Below are positions 23,118 through 37,949 of a DNA stretch of 64,000 nucleotides, in pieces. The stretch covers positions 1 through 64,000 of the forward strand of contig CAJNYU010000114.1 of NCBI GenBank assembly GCA_905331475.1, read 5' to 3'. Below the pieces are notes generated by a model. The model did not search any database and had not been told where the DNA came from. It worked only from the letters and a program-made list of their open reading frames with translations. Position 1 is the stretch's first letter. Every line of letters starts with the position of its first letter. The DNA is from Rotaria socialis. Its lineage: Eukaryota; Rotifera; Eurotatoria; Philodinida; Philodinidae. The position numbers were made by a program, and so were the translations under genes.

Positions 23118-23748
23118 GGTTGGCCGTCCAAAGGTCGAAAGGAAAAACGTCGAAAAATCGATGGGGAAAAATGTCGAAAAAAATATATTATTGTGGAAAA
23201 TGATCGAAAAGAGTGTTTTCGAATTCTGACTTGAGAGAAGTATGTTTCGTTGTGTACGTTAATACTAACATATGATAATCGAAATATATTAGCAATTGTT
23301 TTCCTTTTTGTGAATTAATCAATGAAATCGTTGGTGACTTTGATTGAGTTTCATCTTCTGAAGATGCGACAGCTGTAGCCATAATGGTAGAATTTTAGTT
23401 ATTTATTTACTCTTATGTAGGGGTTGTTTATTTAATTTATATGAAGTATATTAATCATCACTGTTACAAGAGGTGCAAAATCTAGACTAGTAGAATTATG
23501 GGAAAAGAAAACATGAAATATTCGCGTTTGGAATCATCATTTACTGTAGACATCGCTATTTCGTTTATTTCGAATTTTGACATTTTTTTGTGGTAAAATG
23601 TATTGTTCGACGTTTTTCTCTTTTTATATTTTTTTCGACATTTTTCCCCGTTCTAAAAATTTTTTTCGACATTTTTCCCCGTTCTAAAAATTTTTTTCGA
23701 CATTATTCCCTTTCGATATTTTTCCTTTCGACCTTTCTACGGCACATC
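23118..23748. mobile_element. Non-autonomous FLYWCH/MULE-type element D
   Basis: The element is 631 bp with target duplication AAAATATA (23110-23117 and 23749-23756; a preceding C also matches, so 8 or 9 bp). The left end is GGTTGGCCGTCCAAAGGTCG; the right end is the reverse complement of GATGTGCCGTAGAAAGGTCG. Long inward arrays of GGAAAAATGTCGAAA-type subrepeats follow on both sides. On the - strand from 23382 a frame reads MATAVASSEDETQSKSPTIS then LINSQKGKQLLIY, matching the frame in element C. No catalytic domain is present. Confidence 0.88.
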
Positions 23749-25837
23749 AAAATATATACCAAGTTACAAGTAACTGGTGTCGTGGCTTCAATTAATTTAA
23801 CTGATTTCGCATGAATTGAACTTGATTTCGGCTAGTGAAATCAACTACTTTTTTCTTGCATTCTACAGACTTTTCATGATACTCTATTACGTATATAAGA
23901 TATGCAATTTGTCTCAGCACCATTCTTACCTGGTAGGTTGATTTCAAGATAGAAAATAATCGTCCTCGAAGTGTGTGGCGCACCAATAACTGCGTCTCCA
24001 GTTTTTATTTTGATTAACTCTCTTATCTACTATATGAAACATCTATCGTCATAATGAGAGTGCGCAGTTCCTTGGAAAAAACCATAATTTTATACGAATC
24101 GGATAAAAATGCTAACAGCTTTATTTACCTGATACGACGCATAGGAAACCGAGTAAGAGAATTGGTTGTTTACGAGTACACGTAAAAAGAAAAGCAATAA
24201 AAAAAGAGAGTGATAAAGAATAATCATAAGAAACGAAAAGATAACCAAAAAAAACGAGCGATTATAACCGAATCTGTGTGATGTATGCTATAATTTGTTG
24301 ATTCACCAAAATAGAATGAGTAGGGTATGCAATGATGAACCACGAACTAGCACGAGTGCAAGTATTTCTAATAATGTATAGAGAACTACGAATATTAATA
24401 TTCATCATAATACGAACTCGAATTTGTATAAGCACCGTCTGGATATACTGAATTTCTCTTTCATTACTTATATTTAGGCTAGATAAGTAGTTATTCGTTG
24501 GCAACGTGTGAACAATGCATGAGTGGTGAATTTCTTCGATGGTTTCCTTTTTTAGCGAGAAAGGCAGAGAGGAAGGTTATGTAGATTACAGAAGAAAACG
24601 CAGAATGGGGAAATAAGCATTCAGATTTAAGATACAATAGCATTGAAAAACGCATCACCAGACATCTACTTAACGAACTCAAGATTATATTCCTCTATAT
24701 GAATAATAAGCACGTTTACAGATCCAAATTCTTGGATTTCACTGGCTCTAGCAGTAATTATGATCTTTAAAATGTGTGCATGTGCTCCTCGTCATCACTT
24801 CGGACAACATCGAAGAAGCTACCTTTATTCTTGAAATGACTACCGAATTGCGATCAGAACATTTTAGTAACAGTTAAGAGCTGTAGTTCGACAGGAATTT
24901 TATCAAAAAATCTTTTTACGAGGTCTAGGTCAGTCGTCTTGAATCTGTTGAGCGCTATTGACGAGGCATATCCTAGTACCTGTTCCGGAGTTTTTACTAT
25001 TCAAACAGTATCATCAGCGAAAAGTTAAGTCTATTGTGATAAAAGAAGGGATTTACAAAATCGTTTTTTCAGTCCCAGCCAAGTTTTTCTCTAGTCCCAA
25101 TTTCGATCTTGAAAACTCACTTTGTTTCTAAAACTAAATGGCCATTTTTACAATCGGTATACTTTATGAATACTTACAAAATTGGCAGGAATGATTTTGA
25201 CTCGTTAACATCACAAGCATTCTTTTATATGCATTTGCCAAAACAAATATGAATTTGCGACATGGTTTTTTCCAAACTACAATTTCTGATCTCGATAATG
25301 GCTTCGAAATTTTTTTCTGAAAACTAGTAGCTCTTAAATGCACGCAAATTCGATACAGGTGTTCTTAAATCGTTGTTACTTCCAGGATCAATTTATCATA
25401 TTATAATTAAAGTAAAAAAAGACTGCAACTGGTATTTTTAGACGCCCCTGAATCGTTATTTGTGAGATGATTGAGTCTAAAGTTGTATTTTGTTACCTTC
25501 TGAGGTAATGAATAGAGAAATTGCCTAAAAACGAAGGAATTAAGTTGATGTATATAGTGTTGTTTACTTGCACACATATGTAAAAGCCTATGCAATTTGA
25601 AGATTCCGATTCTTAGAAATAGGATCGAAATCATTTAAATTTTTTATTCCAGTTGTAAATGCAAATGGCTGATAAAATGCCTTGAATAATATCAAAATAT
25701 ATTCTATAGTTTGTTTTATACAAAAGCGGACTTGAATTACTTTGCAGATCCCTAGGATTAAGTCACTATCAAACTACATCGCTTCTTCTTTTCTTTGACT
25801 GGAAATAAAATAAAATAATGATCAAAATTTCAATGTT
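23749..25837. other. Gene-poor region
   Basis: About 2 kb of AT-rich sequence between element D and the 3' end of NEMF. Open frames are short and without recognisable motifs; nothing else supported was found. Confidence 0.45.
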
Positions 25838-28800
25838 TTATTTAAGTTTAACATAAGAAGGTAAAACAAATTTAACTTTGCCACTAGGCAAATTACGTGA
25901 TACTTCTTGATCTTTCACTATTTTAATGAGATCTTTTTCTAATTGTGTTGCTGTTCGATCCATTGCAAAGAATTTTAAAGCAGCTTGCACATCTAAATCG
26001 AACATATTATCATATCAATAGAATTAAAATTGTTCTTACTTTTGCCTTTTTTACCAAGACCACCTGGTAAAACTTTAACTTTATATTTATAATTATTTAA
26101 TGTTACCCAAGGAGCACAAACGCCAATAACATTTGTTAATGGATCATCCGCTACGGGTTGTCCAGTTAGAGTAGAAAGCAAACGAGCATCTTCTGATAAT
26201 CGTTTCGCTTTTTCTTCTTCATCTTCTTGTTGTTCACCTTCGTCGTCGTCGATAAACGCAGAGGCTGTGGTTGATGATTGTGGTCGCGATTGAGCAGGCT
26301 CTTTCTTTTTTCTATTTTCTTTATTTTGTAATTTTTGTTGCTGCTGTTGCTGCAGTAGTTGTTGTTGTTTCTTTTTCGCTTCATTTCCAGCGGAACCTAA
26401 AAGTTGCATTCGAACCAGTCGATCTTCTTCATCTTGATCTTTATATTTTTCTTTTATTTTTTTCAGACGAGTTCGTTGACCACGCTTTAATGGTTGATTT
26501 GCACTAGTAGGCTTAACTACTGGTGGTTTTTGTTGATTTTTCGGTGCTTTCTTTTGATTATTATCAACTTTTACTGGTTTTTCTTCGGCATACGTCAATT
26601 GAGTGTCAGGATAAGCCGATGTATCGTCTTCATTTTCGTTGTCATCAGAAGAGGACGCAGCAGGCGCATTAGAAGCAGATTCTTGATTGTCTTCTACAGT
26701 TTGCTCACCTTCCTGTTCTTGTTCTTTTTCTTGTTCATCTGGTTCGTTTTCATCATCTTCTTCGTCTGATAATTCTAATGCAGTTTCTGCGATCGATTCT
26801 TGAGTTTCAATATTTGATGCTTGTTTTAAGTCCTAAAAGTTCAACAAAGAATTGTTTCAAAGTTTTCAGTGTAGAGAATTCGATTGTCTATCCAAATTAA
26901 TATTTAGCATTAGATGACAGGTACCAGAAATAGTAGTCTATTTCTTACTACTGATTTAATCAATATAAATTTAAAATGATTGGCTTATTGTACGTAAGAT
27001 CGATGCATCTCAATGTTGAAAGAAACGAAAACGAAAAGTGATTCAATACAAAATGATTGGTGCAAAGAAATCTTCAAAATTACAAATGATTTTTTTTCTT
27101 AGAAAATATAAATGTATAGCTACAGAAGATAAATAAAAAAAAGTTTTCGTACTTGTTCATCTAGCGTCGTTTTTGGTTTTCGTTCATCACCATGTCGATC
27201 AATAGCTGCCTGATCACTTTCATCAAACTAAAATACAAATTAATATCTCAATAGTTTTTCCTTGCAAATTTTACTTTAAACAGTAGAGCAAAACCAAAGT
27301 TTAACGGTGCACTGGGTAAATAATTTCGTTTTCCTAGAAAATCGAAAAGCAAAATTCGCAAAAAAAGAAAAACAACAGAATACAAACCTCGTATCATAAA
27401 AGCACCCGTTGTAATGTATTCTCCTGTGGGTGCTGTTTTCGATACTTGATCATGTTTAACCCAATAGGCTGGTGCTGGTACTTTTGCTTCCCATGCAGCA
27501 CTATGGCAACAAGCTAAAAGCCCTGCTTCTTGCAAAGTTCTTGGCGGAACTTCATTGCCAGTGGGATTTTTAATAATAACACTTGTTGCACCATGTAAAT
27601 CAGCATGAACATATAAATCACCAGCACGTAAATGACGTTTGACTAACAAGTCATTTTGTTGTTGATCACGACCACCTAATACAATATAATTATCCGAACT
27701 GATGAACCAATAGAATTTTTCAAACCTAAATAAATAGAATTTGTTTGCTTGCAATTTTAATACAAAGCAAGTTGGTAGCGACACTGGTGGAAATTAAAGA
27801 GTACGGTTAAAATGTGTTCGGTAGTGTCGAAAAACATTTTTTCTTGTTATTCTGTTTCTATTTTCTTCGTTTAAAACTATCGTTTTACTTAGCAGCGTAG
27901 GAAATAGCCCTGTTGTATCAAATCCTTTCATAATGTTATATAGCTTCATGCCCACACAAACGTTAGCTATGATAAAATTCTAAAATTTCTTCTTTAATCA
28001 ATTCATAAGTTTTTTTCTAGTAGTTTTAGAACAGACTAGTTTACTACTTGGGACGTCTAAAGCGAGAGTCTGATGTCCTTGACTATTTCAAATAGATATG
28101 GGCCTTTCTATCAAATGAGACTCACAACAGCTCTAGATAAAAATTCCTCTTCGAATAATAAAATTTACCAAAAAACTTTACGAGCTTTTGTTACAGTTGC
28201 CACACGTTCAACTTCTTTGAGTAGTTCATTAGTTTTTTTTGATGCAGATTTAATGGCCTATTCAAAACAAAGTCGAGTAAAACAGACATTCTTCAGGCTC
28301 TTAACAAACTTTTTCTCCGGCTTCCAATGTTCGCATTTGTTTTTGTGATGATTGTTTTTTATGGTCGAAGTATCTTTAATGAATCGAATATCATCAATAA
28401 TGTGAATTAAAATTATACACCTCTCTATACCTCTTTGCATTTGCGAATGCAGTTAATGATAGATCAACATCAATTTTTGCGGGAGCTCCCGCATTTTTTT
28501 CAATATCACTGCCATCTCCAAAAGGATCTCTATAATTAAAAAATTAAAAATATTCTTAGAAAAATTGACTGTTAACCTAAGAAGTAATGTCAAATGATTA
28601 ATATCAAATTTAATCGAATGTATAGCTCGTGCTGTTGGATCACCGGACTGTTTAGCATCATCAACGAGTTCCTCAATTTCTGGCCAACTCATTTGATTAG
28701 CTACTGCTGTATTGATTGCTGCCATTGCTCGAGTAACCTATTCAAAATTTATCAATTATATTAATAGGAAAAAAATGCAATCACTTACAAGATCGGCATT

Positions 28801-30853
28801 GATTTCTATTAAATATGCTTTACGTACATCTTCATTCTAAAAGTAATACCATCTATTATTTTACAGCAAAAAGTAGAATTCATGAAGTATTGAACAATAT
28901 TCTAGAGGTAATCAAACGGTGATAATTAATAAAAATTAGAGCATTACACAGACAATTGTATGTATGAATAGTGATGGGAGCAATCATCACACTAGGTAAC
29001 ATTTTATAAACATAATGTTTTAAATCAATCGATGAAGTTATTATACAGATTAATTTAAATCCGACTTTGATTTGAGTTCTATTCAAGTATAAATCAACGA
29101 GAGAAATCGTTTCGAGCGCTAGCCTCGCAAATCGATATACCACTGTTAACTGACCTGAGTAGATTTTAATTCATCAAGACGCTTTTGATGATCTTTTTTG
29201 ACATTTTCAAGTTTTTTCAAAGCATCTCGTTCTTTTTGTACGATTTGTCCATCAACTCGTTGTGCTTCAAGTTTAGAGAAAAATTCATCAACAGCCTAAT
29301 GAAGAAATGTAAATAAACTTATCAATAAAAATCTTGAAAAATAAACCTACTCGATCAAAAGTTGGCAATTCAATATAGGGTTTAGATTCCAATTGTTTGA
29401 ATAAAAACGGATGAAATTCTTCATAGCTAAAAAAAACAAAATCAGTATTATTTGATTTCCATACAAAAGTTTATTGACTACCTAAGAAGCGACGCTGAAC
29501 CTTCTTGTCGATAGGTTACATAGCCCTAAAATTTAAAGTTAACAATCTAAACTAAATTTGTTCTATATCCTACTCACCTTACATTCACCAGTATCAGCTT
29601 GTTTCAAATAATCCATTGCTTGAATTAATTGTTCATGTAGTTTAGGAGCATCTATTATGACAAAAAAAATCCTCTTACATTTTTTAAATTCCTAATTTTG
29701 CAAGATGTGATAAATTCTACGAATTTCTCTTAAGTTTCATGCAATCCTTATTTTATCGTTTTGCGTAATTCTTATCTCATTTTTTTAAATAACCATTTAT
29801 TCGCTGGATATTTTGCAATACTTCAATATACTAAATAATTTCTACCGGAACAAACCTTGTTCAATATTAAATGTTTTTCCCAATGTAGAATTCTCATTAT
29901 TCAATCCAGCTTTTAATAGACATTCATCAAGTACAGCTGAGCCAAAAGCTAAAAGACAAACCATAGAAAAATAAATTTCAAGACAGAAAAAATAATCATA
30001 CGTAAAAGAGGATTAAGAATTTTTTTAATAGATTCATTTGGTTGTGCATTTTTTAATATTTCAATGAATCTGTTAATTAACACAAGATGAATATTTATAG
30101 ACGAATAATTAGTATTTAAAACTAACTTTTCAAGTGAAAGAAGATCTTCTGGTTGTTTAACACCTTCAATAGGATACTTTTCATTAACAGCAAATCTTTC
30201 ATCAGTTGTTGCATCAGTTCTTTTACGAATCAGCGATAAGATGACATAATTAAAATCTGTTAAAATAATATTTCCCTATTTGAAAGTAGATTCTTAAAGG
30301 AAAATTTTAAAAGTAATAGGAAATACTTTATCGTAAAGTTCAACAATAAGATGATAAGCAGCTTCACCACTACCAAATTGTATGTCGATAATACGATCCA
30401 TACCTAGCTGTTCAATAGATTCTAATCGACGAGATTTAAGATGTTTCCGAAGCTAAATTGAGTTTTCTTTTATTAGACATTTCTGTTTAACAAAATTCTT
30501 ATTTTTTACTTTCATAGCAAAGCCAGATGGAATCAATCCTTTAGGCCAGTCGAATTCAGTCGTATGTATACGTATACCTGATTCGATAAGTAATACGCCT
30601 TTATCATCCGGTCTAGATTATCGAAAGGAAAATTAACACAAAAGAATTTGAAATTATTTTTACTTTGAAAATTTAATTAAATAAGTTTTATTATCAACAT
30701 CATAAATATTCACCACTCGAACACCGGCAAATCTACATAGAAATCAATAGTTTACTTAGCACAAGGTCGAATTAAATCCTAATACCGTTTCCGTACTGCT
30801 GCAATACATGCTTTTAGATCAAGAGTCGTAAACCGAGTCTTTTTTGCAGGCAT
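25838..30853 (-). CDS. NEMF: Nuclear export mediator factor NEMF / Rqc2 homologue
   Basis: A many-exon gene whose start exon at 30853 encodes [20 protein letters not shown], the start of the NFACT-N domain. The last exon ends at stop 25838-25840. Recognisable exons include the coiled-coil region near 29150-29300 ([15 protein letters not shown]), the segment at 28560-28725 ([21 protein letters not shown]), and the NFACT-R (DUF814) exon at about 27380-27720 with [19 protein letters not shown] and HSAAWEAK. An acidic Asp/Glu/Gln-rich exon lies at about 26040-26830. The C-terminal NFACT-C has [19 protein letters not shown] and a last exon with [18 protein letters not shown] binds stalled 60S-peptidyl-tRNA, recruits Listerin, and in the ribosome quality control pathway adds C-terminal tails. 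Exact exon borders were not all worked out. Confidence 0.9.
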
Positions 30854-32004
30854 AATCAAGATGATTGAAGTTATTTTGTAATTGAAATTTATTTCAACAT
30901 TAGTAGTTTATATCAGTCATCGAGAATACTATTCGTTTGCTAAATAAATCAGCCAATAGTATTTCAGTCACCTAGCGCCATCAAGCGCAATGACACAAAA
31001 ACGATTTTTTTTTCTACAAAATATATTTTTTCATTACATGTCCGAGAGTCAGCGGGAATCAATTGCTGTAGAAATTTTTATTTTATCCCCAACAAAAAGA
31101 TGAAACACATTCGAATTCTCTATTGCATTTCTAGACAGAGATCCAGGGATAAAACGTGATAAAAGATGAGTTTTGTACATTTCCGTGAATGTGAAGTGAT
31201 AAAATAACTATGCAAAAAAATGTAGCATATCGAAATCTAATAGCGCATGAACTGTTTTTCTAAGTAGGAACAAATGAAATTTCAAAATGATATTATCTTT
31301 GCTTTATAAATATTTATGATTGCACTGTAATAATGATAATTACTCAGACAGATACAGGATTTTTTTTATATTCATAACTTATCAGAAAGCAAAAAGCTGC
31401 ATATCTAAATGTATAAGAAACTTATTTGAAAATAAATATTTTAAAGATTATTCAATGAGTTCTTGCAGGGAATCACTAAATACGATGCTTAAAAAAAACA
31501 AGCCCTTATCGTAACTTTTTACAAGACACTGCGTTACAAACTAAATATTTTTCAAGTTAGTTCTTCTCTTAAACTTTCGCATTTCAGCGATGTAAATCTA
31601 CCTATCATCATTTTATTGATTATATACGCAACTTAGCAAATATAAGATAAAAAGCAAAATGAGTATTCATCAGTACATTGTGTTCCCGTTGATTTCTTTT
31701 CACATAAAGTACAATCTAAAATTTCTTTTTAATAAATAGCTTACACACAAGCAACACATTAGTAAGAGGCACGCTTTAAAAGAAAAAAGTAACCCGCTGT
31801 GTTATTAATATGTAAAAAAAACAGAGTATTTATCTCTCCAGGCATGATTCAAAGTACTCGGTATAAAAGACACGTATTGAATATGTACTTTTATCATTTC
31901 TTTTTCTTCTTCTTCTATTCACGAAGGCTGTATTACATTTTGCACCTGCATCGTTTTTCATTTTGTTTTAGATTTCAAAATCAACGAACGCATCCTATCT
32001 AGTA
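30854..32004. other. Intergenic region between divergent NEMF and AHCY genes
   Basis: The two genes are transcribed away from each other, so this 1.15-kb AT-rich spacer should contain both promoters. No TATA box or other element can be assigned. No gene was recognised. Confidence 0.45.
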
Positions 32005-33700
<1,696 letters not shown>

Positions 33701-33753
33701 AATTCTCAATTTAAGTTGAATCTTCCATTGATGCTTGAAATACTATTTAGTTA

Positions 33754-33759
33754 AATAAA
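33754..33759 (+). terminator. Poly(A) signal of AHCY
   Basis: AATAAA lies 54 bp after the AHCY stop codon, the usual position for 3' end formation. Confidence 0.6.
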
Positions 33760-33837
33760 AAAATGTTGTGGTCATTTTGTGTCACAATATAATAAAAGAT
33801 TATCAGAAAATATTTTAATTTGAACTTTCTTTTGATT

Positions 33838-33880
33838 GTTTTTGCATTTTTCCCTTTCAACCTTTCTACAGCCAGCCTAA
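33838..33880. mobile_element. Solo end of a FLYWCH/MULE-type element
   Basis: The reverse complement reads GGCTGGCTGTAGAAAGGTTG followed by AAAGGGAAAAATG, matching the terminus of elements A and D (GGTTGGCCGTAGAAAGG then CGAAAGGAAAAAT). No partner end or FLYWCH-like frame was found nearby, so this is a truncated relic. Confidence 0.6.
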
Positions 33881-35818
33881 TTTTCCTTTCTCTTAATGTT
33901 ACAAATATGCAGATCACCTATTTTTTTTTAGAGTTTTATGGTAATGAAAAATACACTGAGAATAATCTGTATTGAGTAACTTTGTTGTCTCGTATAGTCT
34001 CATATTAAAATAAGAAATGCGATATTTCAATAATCTGCTACTTATACGGAATCGAGTTTGCATGTAAACGATTCGATTGTTATAGGATTTTGTACTGATC
34101 ATTTTGTTCTATTGAACGAGAGAAAAAGAAATTTTCTTTTCTTGGTAAAATATTATTAGACAAGCGGAAGAACAATTAAGTTCACACCAACGCCCAAATA
34201 CTATTTTTTGGTGATGGTACAATAAAAAAAAACCTATATCGCATAAATATAATGAAAATACAAAACGATAACTAGCTTCCGATTGTATTGTTAACCATAC
34301 ACACTTTCTTATTCATTCATTTCCGGTTGTCAATGAAAAATAATCTCAAACAATCATCGATTGACACCGTGCCACATTCTCATCTTTCATTTTTTTCTAC
34401 TCTACAAAATGTATCGAAGAATTCCACAGTGAATTTAAATATAAGCTTTTATTGTTCGTTACTGATTTCATATGTCGAACCACTATTTAGAAATTAATCA
34501 TTCCCGTTTATCGACAGGCGTGATATTTTACCCGTTAGACTCTTTTTTTTTCATTTTCATAAGATTTATTGATTCTCTCTTATTTATCCAGTCTACTCTG
34601 ATCATAAAACAGAATAGATTTCTATTGCCCGTTTTCACAAATTGCAAATAGATTTTTATTTTATCTAACTAATACAAAAAAAAGGACTCTAACGAGTATA
34701 TTATTTGTTCAATAATAATTAATGACAAGAAAAAAAAGAGAAACCATTATCTATGTAGATGTCTATATTTAGTTTCCATTGGTTTATTAGTATTCAATAG
34801 AGAGCGATTTTGGTTTCGGTTTATTTGCAGATAAAATCAATCGACGAAAAGAGTGCAATGAAAAAAAATTATTTTACAAAATCTATAGCAAAATATTTTT
34901 ATGGACTTCCAACAGAAGAAAAGAAATTTTTTCATTTACTTACATTAAAAATACGAACTTGGTAACTTAGACTTAAATACAAACAAAACAAAACTAATAG
35001 TTAGCCAAACAAAGCTTGAAGTATGGATACACGAGGAATGAAGTAAAAGAGAAAAGGGTAGAACAAGTACTCACGAGAATGTTGGAAGCTTAAATTCATC
35101 AATTCTGTTCTTTTTACAGGCCATTCAAACATTGTACTCTATTAATCATTCATTTTTACTATGATTTCTATCAGTCTACGATAACATAATGCGAGAAAAA
35201 TGAATAAATAACCTCTGGTTGCAATAGTACAATTAAAAAGTTGTTCTAAATTTGTCAATAAAGAGAAGTGTATATACGTCTCTTTGAATTCAATTAAACG
35301 ATATCGACAAAGAGTAAATCATGTAGTCTGAAAACTAACAAATGCGTTCTCAACGCATTTATTTGCTTCTCATTTTATGTAGAAAATAAAACAGGATTAA
35401 AAATTTATTGTGCTCACGCCTCATTCAATGTTTCACAAAGCAGGATGAATTGTTAATTTTTTATCTAATGAATGACAAAACAAAATCATTGAAGAAATAA
35501 ATGTTAAAATAGAATGAAAATCACCAAAATGATAGTAGACATTTTTGACAATTTCATATCTATTTAATTAATAGCTTTTAGAACCAAAAGAAAAAAGAAA
35601 AATATAAAATTATTTTCTTCTTTTTTATGTATTTTAAAAGCAGAAAAACTTTATATGATTCGGATCGTTCTTTATTCAATTTCAATTAATGCGCCACTTT
35701 TTTCAAACGAAAAAAAATGGCATTAATGGCAAATGCACGTGCCATAGTGAAGTATATGGCAACAAACACAATGACAATTCTATGCGCTCTGATGATTTAC
35801 AGCCGATTTTAGCCTTGA
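33881..35818. other. AT-rich spacer
   Basis: About 1.9 kb without a recognised gene, upstream of the Pro/Arg-rich membrane-protein gene. Only short open frames are present. The last few hundred bases probably carry that gene's promoter. Confidence 0.45.
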
Positions 35819-37949
35819 ATGACTACGCGTACGACTGACGGCGACCGTCTTGATCGTCGACAATTAGCTAAAAAGTCTACGAACACTGCTCGTTCAATAA
35901 ATTATATTAATAATCCACCACCACCACCACCACCCAATAAACAACCACGATCACCATCGCCACCTCCACAATCACGACCACCGCCATCACTCTCGAAATC
36001 TTCAGCACTTTCATCGACACAGAAACTTGTATCACGCGCAGAAATTACACCAAAGGCACGTCTTGTTGTAGTACGTGCATCGAGTCGTTCGCAAAACGAA
36101 GAATCCGAAGGAGAAACAGGGCAAACCTTCGAGACACCGGAATCCGTACAAATACCAGCCGTATACACTAATGGAGTAAATATTTTAATTATAAATTATT
36201 TTATATTTGACCAAAAAAATACTTTTTAGCGCACATCTGTTTATGTTATTCGCCGACCTATTCCACCGCCTGAACCACCACGAGAAACGAAATTATATCA
36301 GCCAGACGATGATGAACCACCTAAAACAACTAAGAAAAAACAAAATACTGGTGGTCGGGGTGGTAGAAGGCGTCGACGTCGTGGAGAAGGTGGTGGTGGT
36401 AGTGATCATGATAACAGCCTACGACAGATAAATACATCTTCTCCTGCAGACGACGTTGTGAGTTCGCCTAGCCAAGTTCATTCATCATTTATATCCCCAA
36501 AAGCGTCTGAACGTCGTTCGTCGTTTACACGTAACGAAAGTCGTCAACCAGATTCGCCTGTTATTGATTCATCTGAACCCCCAAAAATTCATATATCTTC
36601 ACCTACACAAGTTAAAAACTTTGAAACAATTGAAAACCAATCAACACCGAAATCTGTAGTAGCAATTGAAGTTTATCCAAATAATAAAGATCCAAGAGCT
36701 CGCTCACGAAGTCGACGTCGACGTCGTCGTCGTACATCTTCAAAACAACGTCCATCATCACGATCATCTGTCACAGATCAAGAAGAACCTAAAAGTAACC
36801 AAATATTCCTTTCATAATAAAAATATCGATTATAATCTTTCATAGATACTAATGAAGGCAAAAGTTTTTTCCCATTTTTAAGAACAAAAAGTACAGCCAT
36901 ACAGGTTGATTTAATTCCTGGTAAAATCGTTTCAAATCAGCAACGAAAAGGTAAACGAAAAACAACACCAAATCAACGACTGAAATCATCGAAATCGATT
37001 GTACTTCTAAATCCCGATGATCAAACTATTGCTGTTGTAGAAAATTCATATGTAAAAGGTAATTCAATGTCACCTGTTATTCAAGGTACTGTATCGTCAA
37101 AGAAAAATCGATTTCTACAAGGAAATGTATGTACAAAACAAATTAAGAAAACGAAAAGACCAAACAAAACTATTTATTCATTATTATTATAGACTCAACA
37201 ATCAAAAGAAAATTCACATAAAGGATCTCGATGTCTGGATTGTCTATCAAGACGCATGTGTTTACTTATAACTATTTGTCTTATCCTAGCTGTAATTGGT
37301 TTAGCTGGTGCTGGTGTTAGTGCTTATTTTCTTGCCACTGGTGAATCAATCTATTCCCTGATTTCATTATTTAAAAAAAGTATATATCATAATATTTCTT
37401 TCAATTTAAGATTTTCAGACAGACTCTATTCCGAAAATTGTTGGTGCCGCAGCAGGTGGTGTATTAGCTATTGCTTCGATGTGTTTCTTATATTGCGTAC
37501 TTGCATGTATTGGCTCTCGTGATGGCTACTTTTCCTACCATGGCGATGGTCCACAACCGGGCGGGAGAGCTTTTGCAGTCATAGCATCTACTCATCAGAA
37601 CGCGCATTTTTATACACCTGCTAATTATCGGGAACTTCATAAAACTAATCCGACAACATCTTCGAATTCTTTTACAGCTCGATCAGTAACTCAATTGCGA
37701 AGTACGAATCGACAAAACACAATTGTCAGTGAAACAAATAGTGCAGCGACTGGAAAAAATATTACTATTGAAATGCCTGAACGTCTTCTAACAGCGAGAA
37801 AAGATTCTCCGAAAACACGCGAACGTAAAATGAATAATGTAGTCAGTAACATAGGTCGTGTTGTTGAAGATGCTAAAAAACGATATCACGGTGATGTGCC
37901 AACCAAAGTTATCGTCACAGTCGATGAAAAAGCTAATACAAAATTTTAA
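35819..37949 (+). CDS. Unrecognised Pro/Arg-rich protein with two membrane helices
   Basis: Five exons join in frame to 625 residues: 35819-36175, 36230-36794, 36846-37126, 37193-37340 and 37423-37949. The N-terminal ~470 residues look disordered: a PPPPPPP run, Ser/Pro-rich stretches, a GGRGGRRRRRRGEGGGG cluster and a second RSRSRRRRRRR tract. A cysteine-containing SRCLDCLSRRM motif precedes a first hydrophobic helix (CLLITICLILAVIGLAGAGV), then about 17 residues on a second helix (AAAGGVLAIASMCFLYCVLA). A Ser/Thr-rich basic tail of about 150 residues follows. I know no family with this arrangement. A hairpin membrane protein with long cytosolic arms is inferred, perhaps membrane-linked RNA or nucleic-acid binding. 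Frame conservation across four small introns supports it as a real gene. Confidence 0.85.

Noticed and set aside
19663..24504. Two - strand open frames (19663-19854 and 24262-24504) sharing (F/I)LVNQxI
   Set aside because: Similarity covers only about 12 residues and no family could be recognised.
26166..26770. Open frames overlapping the acidic NEMF exon
   Set aside because: They are shadows of low-complexity Asp/Glu/Gln codons in the real exon.
35902..36168. Gly-rich open frame antisense to the Pro-rich exon
   Set aside because: It is the mirror of the CCACCACCA proline codons in the sense gene.
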